DNA of 64,000 bases, from NCBI GenBank assembly GCA_034509755.1, contig CM067541.1, forward strand, positions 2,034,001 through 2,098,000. The letters run 5' to 3'. The stretch comes from Anisodus tanguticus. Its lineage: Eukaryota > Streptophyta > Magnoliopsida > Solanales > Solanaceae. The translations under genes were made by a program, and so were the position numbers. This document shows positions 12,525 through 23,782 of the stretch, in pieces; positions within the stretch are counted from its first letter, which is position 1, and each line of letters starts with the position of its first letter. Below the pieces are notes generated by a model. That model made no database searches and was not told the origin of the DNA. It worked only from the letters and a program-made list of their open reading frames with translations.

Positions 12525-14048
12525 ACAATATTCTTTCACTGTTCAAAGGACGCATATAATTAGTTAATTTTAAACAAAAATATTGAGAATCAAAACAAAG
12601 AAAATAGCATTACTTGATTTGCCCTTAATATTAAATACTAATTTCCATCATTTCCCAAAAAAAATATGAAATGCTAATAGTCATGACTGATGAATACTAT
12701 AATAAGATATGCACTTCATTCATAATTTTCTTAAATAAAGAGCAAAGTCAAAGTGAAGGGGAATACATTTTTCTCCCTCTTTTGCTTTATATTGGTGAAA
12801 ACAAGACAATAACGACGTCGCTGTCTGGGCCCCAAGTGTTTTCATTATGTTATTCTATTCTACTTGTTTATTTCCCAATAATTGGGGTAGAGAGACATTG
12901 TTCACCAAGTTTCATCCTAGTGAATAAACTAAAAACTCCCATTTATTTAATCTGAATTATGAATTCATCATTCTGTAGAAAATTCCAAATTTTAAATATC
13001 TTAGCCCTTTGTTTGTCGTTGTTGTCACCTAGCATCGATGATAATAATAGCTAGATGTTATTCCTCCTTTTTACCTGTCACGAAGAATTGGCCACGTGAT
13101 ACCCACTGCCCCACCCCCCTCCTCCCCTACCGACAGAGAAACACAACATAATTATTCTATCCTAATTTATGTGACACCTTTTTATCTCAAAAAAATATTA
13201 TATTTTTATATTTAAAAATAATTTTACTTTATGAGATAATTTACGGTCACACATTTATATAAAACTCATTTTGAACCATATATTTCAAAAATCTTTTTTT
13301 ATTTCTTAAAATTATGTCAAGTCAAATAATGACAACCAAATTTAGACGAAGGAAGAAGTGAATTATCACAACACCATTTTCTTCCTTTTGGACAGTTTTT
13401 CTTTGGAAAAAAAAAAGGTGAAAGTCAAATGTTTGAACAACTTGAAATAACCATTCAAATCAATACCACCAAGGTTGAAGTTAACTTTGGTCAAGATCCT
13501 GTATATTTGTTGAATACTTCACTGAATATGTATATATAGTAAATTTCAGAAACCATAAACTTCAAATCTTGAATTAGCCACTTAAATATACCACTAACTC
13601 TAAAATTTTGAAGTTGCAAAAACTTTTATGCAAATTTTACTTGAAGAAACTCAAAAAATATCTACTTCATAAGGTCATATGCAAGTGAAGTTCAATAATT
13701 ACACAAATAATCGCCAAAGAGTCGGTACATAAGGTATCTTTTCTTTTCTTCACAGATCAACAAAAGAAAGATTAAACAAGACGAAAAATATGGATCACTT
13801 TTGAGCTTCCTTTGTGATGCAAGTTCTCTTTCTCCCTTTACAACCATTTTCTAAATGAGCTTTTCCATATATTTAGGATATTTGGCAGACTTTTACTGAA
13901 ATTTTAGGAATTAAACTCAGGTAATGATAATGTATGAAGCCCAGAAATGAACATCTGTTTGATCCAGCATACGTCGATAAGAAATAGCCAAATACAGTAA
14001 AAACGAACCAGTAAGGTGGATATCTACTCTGCTACAAATTATGCACAT
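12525..14048. other. Intergenic stretch downstream of the PPR/zinc-ribbon gene
   Basis: No gene is seen. Around 13155-13360 the phrase cctaatttatgtgacacc and its distant counterpart indicate a degraded Stowaway-like MITE. The rest is AT-rich. Confidence 0.4.
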
Positions 14049-17000
14049 TTATCTTCTTTCTGAAAACTTTTCTGTAGTTATGGGTTCAGTACTGAGAAGT
14101 CTTTCAGCCTCATCATTCACTTCTGCTTGGATTTTCCATTTCTGCAAATAATGGACGAAAAAAAGTATCAATGCCAAGACTAAATGGTGTTTAAAACAAT
14201 TATAATAAAAAAAAGTACTTGAAAGTAAACAACACATACTTCTTCAAGATTTTCAAGCTCCATTATTTGTTGTATTTGTTCAGCGATATTTTCCTGCATA
14301 GAGTAAAGAAGATGAAAACAGGGCCAGTAGAATGCTAAAATGGCACCTTCACAGAGCAATGTGAACTACAAAAACTAGGTAAGAAGACCGCAATTACGTT
14401 TTGGCTGGTGATTATATTCTTTGTTCCATTTCCCATCTCAAACAGCTGTATAACTACCTCGGTATAGTTAATAAATGTAATTTAGAGAAAAGGGAATGTC
14501 AAAATTATAACAGAATGATACTTACCGCATTGCCTGCTGCTTCAGCAGCAAGAACATCTGAATCCATCTCTACTTCAATTTCTATAATGGAAGAGATCTG
14601 CAATACACAAGGCATATTTAATCATTAAATTTGGAATGCATGTCCAATGGTATTTGAGCTTAACTGATCCAACCGAGAATTTCTGGAAAGATAACACACT
14701 CTTGCATAGCTTTCAATTAGCTCGATCCTTCTCCTAAGGGAGCTTTCCAAGCTTTCACGCACCCTTTTCACTCTACTTCTCCGGGCCCTTAAATCAAAGA
14801 GAAAGCCATGTAGTGTGTGACAATGAAGTATACACATTAAAGTCTAAACAGAAGCTGATAATAAAAACAAGAACAGGTATAGGAGATTGAAGAGGGTTTT
14901 ACCGATAAGCAGGTTCTCCAACAGCAAAGATTTTGTTTTCCAGTTGACACATGCGAGCCAACATCCAGACCTACAAAATTAGTAAACAAAATTTCACCTC
15001 AAAGTACATGATTAAGTGATTATTTCAAAAGAACAGGGTAGCATCAATAATAGAAATGATTTTGTCCCATCAAAACAACTGTTGAACTCAAAACATACAA
15101 GTGTAATTCATTAATGTCTTCATCTAAGTGTCTCAACTATGCCAACGGCCAGAGACGGAAGATTAGACTTTCAGGAAAAAAATCAAAGAAAGCAAAAATA
15201 TAAATGTTGTTGGAACGATTTGAACTCACAAATTTAATTGACCAGGAGGTCACGGGTTCAAGCCGTGGAAATAGCTTCTTGCAAAAATGTAGGGTAAGGC
15301 TGCGTACAATAGACCCTTGTGGTCCGGCCCTTCCCCAAACCCCGCACATAGCGGGAGCTTAGTGCACCGGGCTGCCCTTAGTCTTCTATACTGCACCAGC
15401 TGTTCCTTTGTGACAGTGGGTGCATAGTATAAATATATATTTTTATGGATTTAGCCAAAATGACTTTCAAGAAGATATAAACCTAGTCCCTTATTACTGT
15501 GTAGACAATTCTCGCCATCAACAGACAAAGGAAGCAGAGAAAGCATGTGCCCCTCAACCCAAGTATGCAGGCATGAGACGAGGCAACTTAAGCAAACATA
15601 TCCCGATTCTCATTCTTTCTTTTTCATTTCAGCTGCCTCTTATCTTTTCAGGCCCCAGGGAGGATGTTGATTGACAGCTTGTTAGACGTAAATCTACCAG
15701 AGAACAAGTGATTTAACAAAGTTGCACAGGAGGAGTATACCTCATTCTCAGCAGATTCTTTTAACTCCTTTATCCGTGATTGGAGCAAATCATACTGAGA
15801 TAAGAGTTGCTGCCTGATGGCAATTGTATCAACGAATCTCTGAGGAAGCTATCATCAAAAATAAGAGAAAAATTAGTTTCTGCCATATTTCCACAGTACC
15901 TTGTAAAGGCTATATAAGACTACAAAGGATGACCATCCTAATAAGAAGGATCACCTGGGTGTGTCTAGGAACGAACTCCAGCAAAGTGAATATAACCATT
16001 CTATAAAAAGAAACTCAAGCTATGATTTTACTTCTGACTTGATGCTCAATAGGGGAAAAGAAAGGCAAATGTGAATCTGTAGGGAGATAGTTTTTGTGTT
16101 CTCCTTTTTCCTTTGCGAGTGGGTTGGTAAACTCCAGAGGAGTACATTTGTTGAAATCTTACATAAGCTTGTGAATACAAATTTTAGATATTATCCTTCA
16201 TCAATCAAGTTAATTGCAAGAAATATCACATTATGTTACCTTGCCGAATTGAGGGAAAACCAGGCTGTTTAAAGCGGCGCCAAGAGCGATTGAGGAAACT
16301 GCAGCAACTGTTATAATCTGAGGCAAGTTGGGATCTATCATTCCAGAGGCAGCATCTCCAGTGGCAAATACAGTAAGAAGAGGAATGAGGATGGAAGGAT
16401 TTAATAGCGATGGGCTTTTATCTTTTTTGGGTGCTCTTATTAAGGGTGATTCACGGCCATCTTTATGGTTAGTCAAGCACAAAGGCTCTCCTGGGTAGAC
16501 ATTTGGAGCTTTTGGATTGAACTTTAATGGACCCACCTCTCGGTAAACATTTGGTGGTGCTGCTACAGCAATGGTCACTCTCTCACCTTCTTGTGCAGGA
16601 AGATCAACTGTTTCAGTAGCAAATCTATGTGTTCGTGACATTCCAGATGGGGTCTCCACCTACAGAAAGTGCCAGAGTTGATTTCCAGAAGCCTCTTCTA
16701 AGAAATATGAAAAGATTGGTCGATAGGAATTGCCTCAAAATAATAGGAGCAAGAACTCCACTACAGGGAAAAAGTCGAAAAGATCCAGGTGAAGAAGGTG
16801 GGCAAACCAGAAATTAACTACTGATACATATGGCTTTTAAAAGAAATGTACCACAATCGAATGAACAGCAGCTGGAATGTTTTGCTTTATCGGCAGGAAT
16901 CTTAGTCCCCTTCTCCATGCAGGAATATCCATGCTGCGTTCGGCAGGAGGAGAACCTTAGAAGAAGTGAATATCCCAGGATCAACACCATACATTAACAC

Positions 17001-20000
17001 ACTTCTCATGACAAACAACGGAACAAGACTAAATTAGTAATAATATGTTTGACCTTGCATTGAAAATAAAAAAAGTAACTGTAAACATCAAAATTTTGTG
17101 GGACTATACAAGACGAGTTCAATTCATCTTCAAACTCTAAGGTCTGTTAGGGTTTCTTGGAGGCTACTCTACCATAACCCTAGCTCACGCCTATATAAAA
17201 TGACACATATTCCCTTGAAAAGACATCTCGAATATCCCATAAATTCATGAGTATTCATAAGATATCAATACATCAAATCTCGAATATCTCATAAATCTAC
17301 GGGCATTCATAAGGAGATCAATACATCAAATCTCGAAAATCCCATAAAACCCTGGGATATTCACAAAGAGATCAAGGCAACAAATAATGCCTTTATCAAA
17401 CTGCCTGACGTCCTTGGAGATCAAACCTACGTCCAGCGAATCACGGAGAAAATACTAGGAGAGAAGAATCAAGGGAATAAACAGATTTGTACCCGCAATA
17501 TTTAGCAATAAAATCTATGTTTCTTCTTGTGGTTGCAGTTTATTTTCCACATATTCAAAATTTGTTGCAAACAATAGCATATGAGCTTATGAACAATCTA
17601 AAACAAAAATAGTATATAAACAATCACGGCAGTTGTCTGAGTGTTGCTTATGTTTTTCTTTTTACTCTTCGGTGATATGTCTGTAAGTTTTTTTGAAATA
17701 ATGTGTACAGAGTCTGCTTTCAAGGATTTAACAAAGTACAACTACTTCAATCAAAAGAAACTGGATCACACAATAGTTAAAGAAAACCAACCTAATTTCT
17801 TCCGACTCTATACTAATAATATTGCCTGAAACAAGCTCATACTGGTAGCGGCATTTTGAACAGGACACAACCTGCAGAAGTGGGTTTCTTACATCATGTA
17901 CTAGAAATAAAATACAATAAGCACATTAAAATTAAAAGTGGAGAAACTATCGCAAAGTTTACATTGAAGTGGTTTAGCATGCCATAATACTGATGGAGTA
18001 TCTTTTTTAGACATAACCCACACTAGTAACTGACCGGGTTGATCAGGAATGCCTAGTATAAATTGGATGCGAGAGGAGCATCTGTTCTCAATGGAAATTA
18101 CAAACTATTCATCATCACAACAAGAAACAAACTACTAAAATTGCCTTTCTTAAACCACCTCAAGACACCATATGTCTTTATCTTGGCCAGAAAATGGTAA
18201 ATAAGTGTAGTCCTTTAACAAGAGCACTTTTTTTCAGCCAATTTTATGCTTTCACACTTCACAGAAAAGGTTAAAAACAGAAAATAAACAGGCCAACCAA
18301 CAGCGAGCCGGCTCTATCCTCAGTGAATCTGGTTGGTTGATCCTATGCGGATTAAATCACCACTAACAACATTTTGTTGTAAAAGAACTGACAATCTTAA
18401 GTATTTTGTGCATACCTGGATACCATCTTGTGGCTGAGCAACAGTAACAGCAATCATGCAACTTGGACATCGCACAACTTTGCCGAAGAGTACCTACCCA
18501 GACACCAAGCTGCATGTTACTTTATGTGTAATCGAACAATAATAAGAAAGCTGAGTAAAAAGACCCAGGTTCAGCCGTTCAGGTTATTTCTAAAAAGAAT
18601 CTTCAAGAGTCTTCTTATACCATCACACATTTCGATATGTAAATTGATGATGACAAAGTTACCGATACCAGATACTGAGTATATCAGTGAGATGACAGCA
18701 AGTTCCTTTTCCCTATTCGGAGAAGATGTGCAATTTAGGTATAGCCTATATTTGAGATCTTAAGTGCTAGGATTTCTAGTGGAAACTTTATTCAACTAAA
18801 TGGGCTTGAATTTGCTCTGACTGCATTGATGTGATACCACAGACCTTAAAGGACAAATCAGTTACACCCTAACAGTATATAGGATTGTCTACCATGGAAG
18901 ACGTTTGAATGTAGAACAGTTACATTTAAATTAAGAACTGAAATTGGAACATATTTCACTAGAAAAGTGAGATAATAAAGAGAAATGGGCATGTACTTTT
19001 CCTTCAGCCAGTTGCACATACATGAGTTTGTGGTAAAGTACTAAATCACACTTTAAAGACAAGTGGTTGAAAATATAACAATAACTTAAACATATTCAAG
19101 ACTTTGGATCAACTCTTTTAATCGACCATTGTACAACCAATGGTCCTATCAATTTTCAGGGAAGATATCAGCCCAGGTTGCTATTAATATACCACAACTA
19201 CAAATGAATTAAAAGAAATTATAAATTCAAACTCATATCTTGATTAAGTAAAGAAAGTTAACAAAATAGAATGATGATTCATATAGTTACATTGTCTAGA
19301 GAGTCGAAAGTTAAGTGATCCATACTGTTCTTCTATAGCATGTTTTATCTTCAACAAGCTTATAAATACATAGTCCATTCCTTGCAGTTTGGTCGTCTAA
19401 AATTCCAAAGTAGTTTATAAGGTCTAAAAATAATTACATAAGTGATTCAAAATAAACTACTTATCCGGATAGAACAGTCGGTAATATATTTAATTTACCA
19501 CAGAAAATTCTTCATATCGGCTTTGGTGCTCATATAGAGAGAAGTGTACAACTCTAACACATTAAGATACTTAGAGCAGACTAATACAAAAGCAAATTGG
19601 TTTGAGTGAAGAAATAATGACCTCTTCACTAGGAGAAATGCCCATTCGACAAACATTGGTGATGACTTTAAGGGCATCTGAAACCCTCAGCAGTGTTGCA
19701 AGCCCTCGAACTAACAAGGTATATGTAGTAACATCTGGCCTTGACCACCTCCATCTATCATAGGATGGGCTTCTGTCCGAAACAGATATCCCTTAAATAT
19801 GGGAAAGTCAAGTGCATCAATATTGGGGGATATGAATGCAAACTGGTCACAAGATACAAGAGAATAATAGTGAGGGCAGTACTGCATATCATAAAAACTA
19901 GCGATGACAGGTTCCACATCTTTTATTAATCTCAAATTCCTCAAATCTGAAAGCTTAACTATATTTACGAAGGAGCTTCCTGAAAGATGCCACCCCTATC

Positions 20001-21685
20001 GGGGGGAAGATGGAGGAACATATAATTTGAAAAGCTGGTTTGCTAAAGAAAATTCATCTTGTTGTTCAAAATTCAAATTATTCAATGAACTTGAAGTCTT
20101 GAAAGTTGAAAAGTTAATACAAACTGAATGGTGTCAAACAAGTCAAAACGGGTGGAGTATCTTTCAATGAGATTGAAAAAGATTTTATCAAATTCACAAG
20201 TTATTCAGTAACACAAAAGTTGTTGTTTTTCTCCTTTGATGCTAAAAAGCAATGATCGTAGTAGGTGCTTCAACACAAATATGTATTGTGAAAGGTGATG
20301 GAATCACTTCCTTAAGAATGATTATTTGCCTTCAACATGGAATGCAAATGGTCATTTAGTTACCGCATCACATACATCATTAAAGTTCCAACTTCAGATA
20401 GAAGCAATGGACAAATTTCAACCCCACGAAAGCAAACTTTTTCACTTATTTAGACCTCACAAACAACACAAAATTTCGGAGTATTCGAAATATTTCTGTA
20501 TTTTTGCATTCAATCCTATATCTCCTCAAGTCTTCAGGAAGAACCATAAAGCATTCACCTTTCTTTTAAAACCACTCAACCCCCAACCCAACAACCCGCA
20601 AAAAAGGAAAAGGACAAGAAAGAAAAATGATTTTAAAATATTACTGTAATTAATAATTCTTCATGACCAAAAAAATCTCTTCTTTAAGCTTCCAAACATG
20701 GGGATAATTAAATATCCATTAACATAAGAAGACATTCTCAAAGCTAAACTACCCCTAATTTATGTGGCACACTTTACTTATTAGACTAATTTTTTTTTAA
20801 AATGTCACATTTCTATATTTAGAAACAATTTAACTTTGAAATTTCTATTTTACCCCTCATGATTTATATCAAACAAATGTCTATGACTTGTTTCACACAA
20901 GTTAGTATCTTCCCTTGGTTCCATATTATTTTAATTGACTACTAAAGACAGAGAAAAACCGAAATGTACCAGGATCAAAAGTGGAACTATAGCATCAAAT
21001 ATGGAGAGTGCCAAGTCAGCATTTACTATAACATTTCTATATTTATAAACAATTTAGCTTTTAAATTTTCATTTTATCCCGGATAATTTATATAAACAAA
21101 TGTCTACGACTTGTTTCACACCACAAGTTAGTATCATCTCTTGGTTCCCTATTATTTTAAAGAGTTAATAGGATAAAAACACACCTCAAGTATGATTTCT
21201 TTTTGAGTTTCCTAGTTAACTATCACCAATTAGTTAACAAAACACAGTTCAAATATCAGTTGTTCATTTTTTCTACCTCAATTAAAGACAGACAAAAAAG
21301 GAAATGTACCAGGATCAAAAGTGGAACGCATAGCGTCGAACACGTTAAGTGCCAAGTCAGCATTGCTACGATCAAATGCAGCAGAAATAATAAAACAGCA
21401 ATCATTAGAAGTAACAACACCACCATTTTTCCCCGTCTTTTGTGCTATCTTATCCAATACCTCACTCGCATCTTTGGCAGCAGAAATCCGAGTAATCAAC
21501 TCACCATCTAACAACTCCGAAACAACCTTGTTTTCACCCTCACCCTCACTCTCACTCAACGAAGCTTTAAGTTTGAAGTGAAAGGTTTTGGAGGAACAAC
21601 AGTAAGAAAAAGTAGTGACCTTTTTGGAGAAAGGAGTAAAACAGTAATTTGGGAAAGGGAAGCCAGGAAACAAGCAGAGAGTCAT
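14049..21685 (-). CDS. Plastid-like protein: PPR-like repeats, zinc ribbon, membrane segments, coiled coil (12 exons, 543 aa)
   Basis: I do not recognise the family by name. Exons: 21310-21685, 19622-19734, 18416-18493, 17792-17871, 16852-16933, 16240-16659, 15741-15848, 14903-14970, 14700-14787, 14526-14597, 14240-14293, 14049-14141. They sum to 1632 bases with consistent phase, giving 543 aa. The N-terminus is Ser/Phe-rich and low in acidic residues, like a chloroplast transit peptide. Residues 90-165 contain two PPR-like helical pairs (DPDVTTYTLLVRGL). A CPSC (172-175) and CSKC (193-196) pair forms a zinc ribbon. Hydrophobic segments lie at about 333-343 and 358-378. Residues 385-525 are charged and helical, probably coiled coil. 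Together these suggest a plastid membrane protein with an RNA- or protein-binding head. The start at 21685 is the first Met of an open frame and is inferred. The exon 7 acceptor has an alternative nine bases downstream. Confidence 0.85.
15232..15381 (+). mobile_element. tRNA-derived SINE copy in the PPR/zinc-ribbon gene
   Basis: A pol III B-box-like ggttcaagccg is followed by the shared body gtaaggctgcgtacaataga, ggtccggcccttccc and gcgggagcttagtgcacc. The same body occurs at 38930, 44131 and 60691. The A-box end is degraded. It lies in the intron between exons 8 and 7, antisense to the gene. Confidence 0.75.
17152..17540 (+). mobile_element. Candidate solo LTR with three tandem repeats
   Basis: The segment begins TGTTAGGGTTTCTTGG and has a plausible end at GGTTGCA. 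It contains a TATA-like tatataaaa near 17192 and three ~53-bp tandem units. These look like LTR features, but no PBS, polypurine tract or clear target duplication is visible, so solo-LTR status is inferred. It sits in the intron between exons 5 and 4. Confidence 0.5.
17226..17384. repeat. Three tandem ~53-bp units
   Basis: Units start with TCTCGAAT or TCTCGAAA at 17226, 17278 and 17331. Each runs through a cccataaa-like block, a tattca-aa block and a gatcaa-catcaaa end. The third unit is the most diverged. Confidence 0.85.
20813..21375. repeat. Local tandem duplication including the exon 1 splice-donor edge
   Basis: A block near 20813-21026 is repeated at 21044-21366, with about 110 extra bases in the second copy (roughly 21160-21270). 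Both copies contain atgtaccaggatcaaaag, which on the minus strand is the 3' end of exon 1 plus its GT donor. The outer copy at 21310 is the one joined to the coding frame. The inner copy at 20970-21026 is a diverged partial exon with its donor kept. Confidence 0.85.
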
Positions 21686-23546
21686 GAGGAAATAATGGGG
21701 AGATTAGGAAGGATAGGTGGTGGTTATTGGAAATGACATGTTTGCGTATGGTGTGTTGAAAACCACACAATCTAGGATATATTTGGTAGTTGTAGTTTTA
21801 TATTTGTAATGTCTTGTTATTCCATTTCTTTGGGAATGGGAAATTCTCGAAGGCGACCCCACATGTATCAGAAGACTCTTGATCAGGTGGAATGTAAATC
21901 GAGCTATATGCGCGAGTGGCAGTCTTGCAAGAGATACGAATCCAACAACAACAACCCTTTCAATATTTCAGCAAAGATTGTCACCACACGGATTCGAACC
22001 TGCGACTTGCTGTTGGTATGGAGCTTGCAGTCCTCTCTGTTGGCGGTTGTTGTACACCAATCATCTTGCCACTTACCAACTCGCCTGTGCCCTAGGGGCT
22101 TGTTATTCGATTTCTATTACTATTGTGCGCCCCCATCGATCGTGACACACGGAGTATGTTATTGTATATGTTAAAATCATTTTAATTTTATTAAACTCCG
22201 TCTAATAGTGAGAAATGGTCCGGTTTGGGAGGATTGACTGAAACTTTGTGGTCGAACCTCAACTCGCCCATATATAATCTGGTTCAAAATTAGGTAACGT
22301 CAACAGTGGAGTCAAGAATTTATATAAGAGGATTAAAAAAATTAATAAAATGTCACCCTTGAGGATTGAACCTATACCTAAAGTAATTTTTGAACTACCC
22401 TTTCCCACTTCACTAGTCTTCTTCTGTATATCAAGGGGATTCACAATACGATAATATGTGCACAATACAATAGTATATCCCTTTTACATATTTGACCTGT
22501 CCGTCAATTTCATTCTTAACAATCACGATTTTTTAAAATCCCTTTAATACCTTTCTTAAACTTAATGTTGGTTTAAAGTTAATAGGTCATGTTGATTTGT
22601 GATATCATGATTTTGGTCTAAATTTGTCTAACTCAACCTCAAAAAAAGTTAGCTTCTAGAGTGAGCATTGTCCAAGTCGCATTTCATATCTGATGTGAGA
22701 CTCTTAACACTCCCCGCATGCTCAGACTTTGTTAACTGGAGCATAGATAATATAATTTGAGGCCCAACATTGGTGAATAAAGAATTGAAATGACATGACT
22801 CTGATACCATGTAATATTGTATTGATTTCCCTGGGGAGTCTTTCGCATTAATTCAAATATATATAGTGTGTACAATGTGAGATCTTAATACAATAAAGAT
22901 CTTATATCTATCATAATTATACAATACTAATTATTACAAAATATGTGGAGTAATATATACGTTAATAATTTGAAAATAAAATTTAAATATTTGAAGATCG
23001 TTTGAAAAGTACTAGTACGTCATAGTTAATACAATACTAATTCAAAATATTTGAAAAACAATTTAAAAAATCATAATCAAAGAATAAACTGTTTGACTTC
23101 TTAAATAATAATTGTGTCATATAAATTGTGATAAATGAAATAATTAATTTGTCTATTTTAGCCCCTTTTTTTGTTGTTGAATGCGATATTGAAAAAAAAC
23201 AAGGTCATAGAAAATTTCTAGATAGGACGGTTGCATATACTCTCGTGAGTCGTGATACTGAGAGGCAGATGCAGAGCTAGTGAATTCATCGGAATTCTAT
23301 TCATAAGAAAAGTATATGGTATATAAGGTCAAAATTATTATTATAATATATAGATGTTCTCTTTAATTTTTTTGTATAACTTTTTTTTATATTTTGAATC
23401 TCATTAGTGAATTTTTTTATAACTCCGTCATGCGGAAAAACTACGTAAATAAGACGTAGCTAAGAATCTTTTTTTCAATATATATACTTTATCATAAAAA
23501 CTTAGTAATGCAAAAAAAGAAAAGAGAGAAGGAAGTTGAAGCTTAC
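21686..23546. other. Region between the PPR/zinc-ribbon gene and the SWEET fragment
   Basis: No intact gene. A minus-strand tRNA-iMet-like primer binding site (ATGGTATCAGAG read from about 22798-22811) marks an LTR-retrotransposon or TRIM remnant, with a likely LTR remnant on its higher-coordinate side. A short AAC-rich tract lies near 21940-21955. The missing SWEET exons were looked for here and not seen. Confidence 0.5.
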
Positions 23547-23709
23547 AAAGGTGACAGAAACAAAATGAGTGAAATGATGTTCCCTGAAAATTAACAAATC
23601 AAACTTACGTTTGCTACCTTTAAAATATGAGGAAGAATTACACCAAAATTAGAATGAACTAACCAATAACACCAACAGCAAAACGAGCAATCTCTTTATT
23701 GAAAACCAT
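23547..23709 (-). pseudogene. SWEET: SWEET sugar transporter, 5' fragment (exons 1-2 only)
   Basis: SWEET proteins are seven-helix membrane sugar facilitators. Exon 1 (23664-23709, 46 bases) encodes MVFNKEIARFAVGVIG. Exon 2 (23547-23583, 37 bases, a common SWEET exon 2 length) continues GNIISLILFLSP, the first transmembrane helix with the family signature. Donor and acceptor are canonical and phases agree. The next exon would carry the PTFYRI and loop region, but I cannot find it or any later exon in the 1.8 kb before the next gene. The locus therefore looks truncated. A very long intron is unlikely because another gene follows in the same direction. Confidence 0.8.
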
Positions 23710-23774
23710 GGCTGAGAATTATCAAAAGAAATTAACGTGTGATGAATTGTGAAAAAGAAAAAGAGATGGACAAA

Positions 23775-23782
23775 CTTATAAA
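23775..23782 (-). promoter_or_regulatory. Candidate TATA box of the SWEET fragment
   Basis: The minus strand reads cctttataagtttg about 70 bases upstream of the ATG at 23709, followed by a pyrimidine-rich leader. This suggests the promoter survived truncation. Confidence 0.4.

Noticed and set aside
12307..12555. Overlapping open frames on both strands rich in Asp, Pro, Gly and Ser
   Set aside because: They are produced by the GGATCC-type arrays at the right end of the hAT-like element, not by selection for protein.
21940..22160. Plus-strand frame with HGFEPATCCWYGACS
   Set aside because: This type of phrase arises from SINE/tRNA-like B-box sequence (cggattcgaacctgcgac) and repeat DNA, not from a protein gene.
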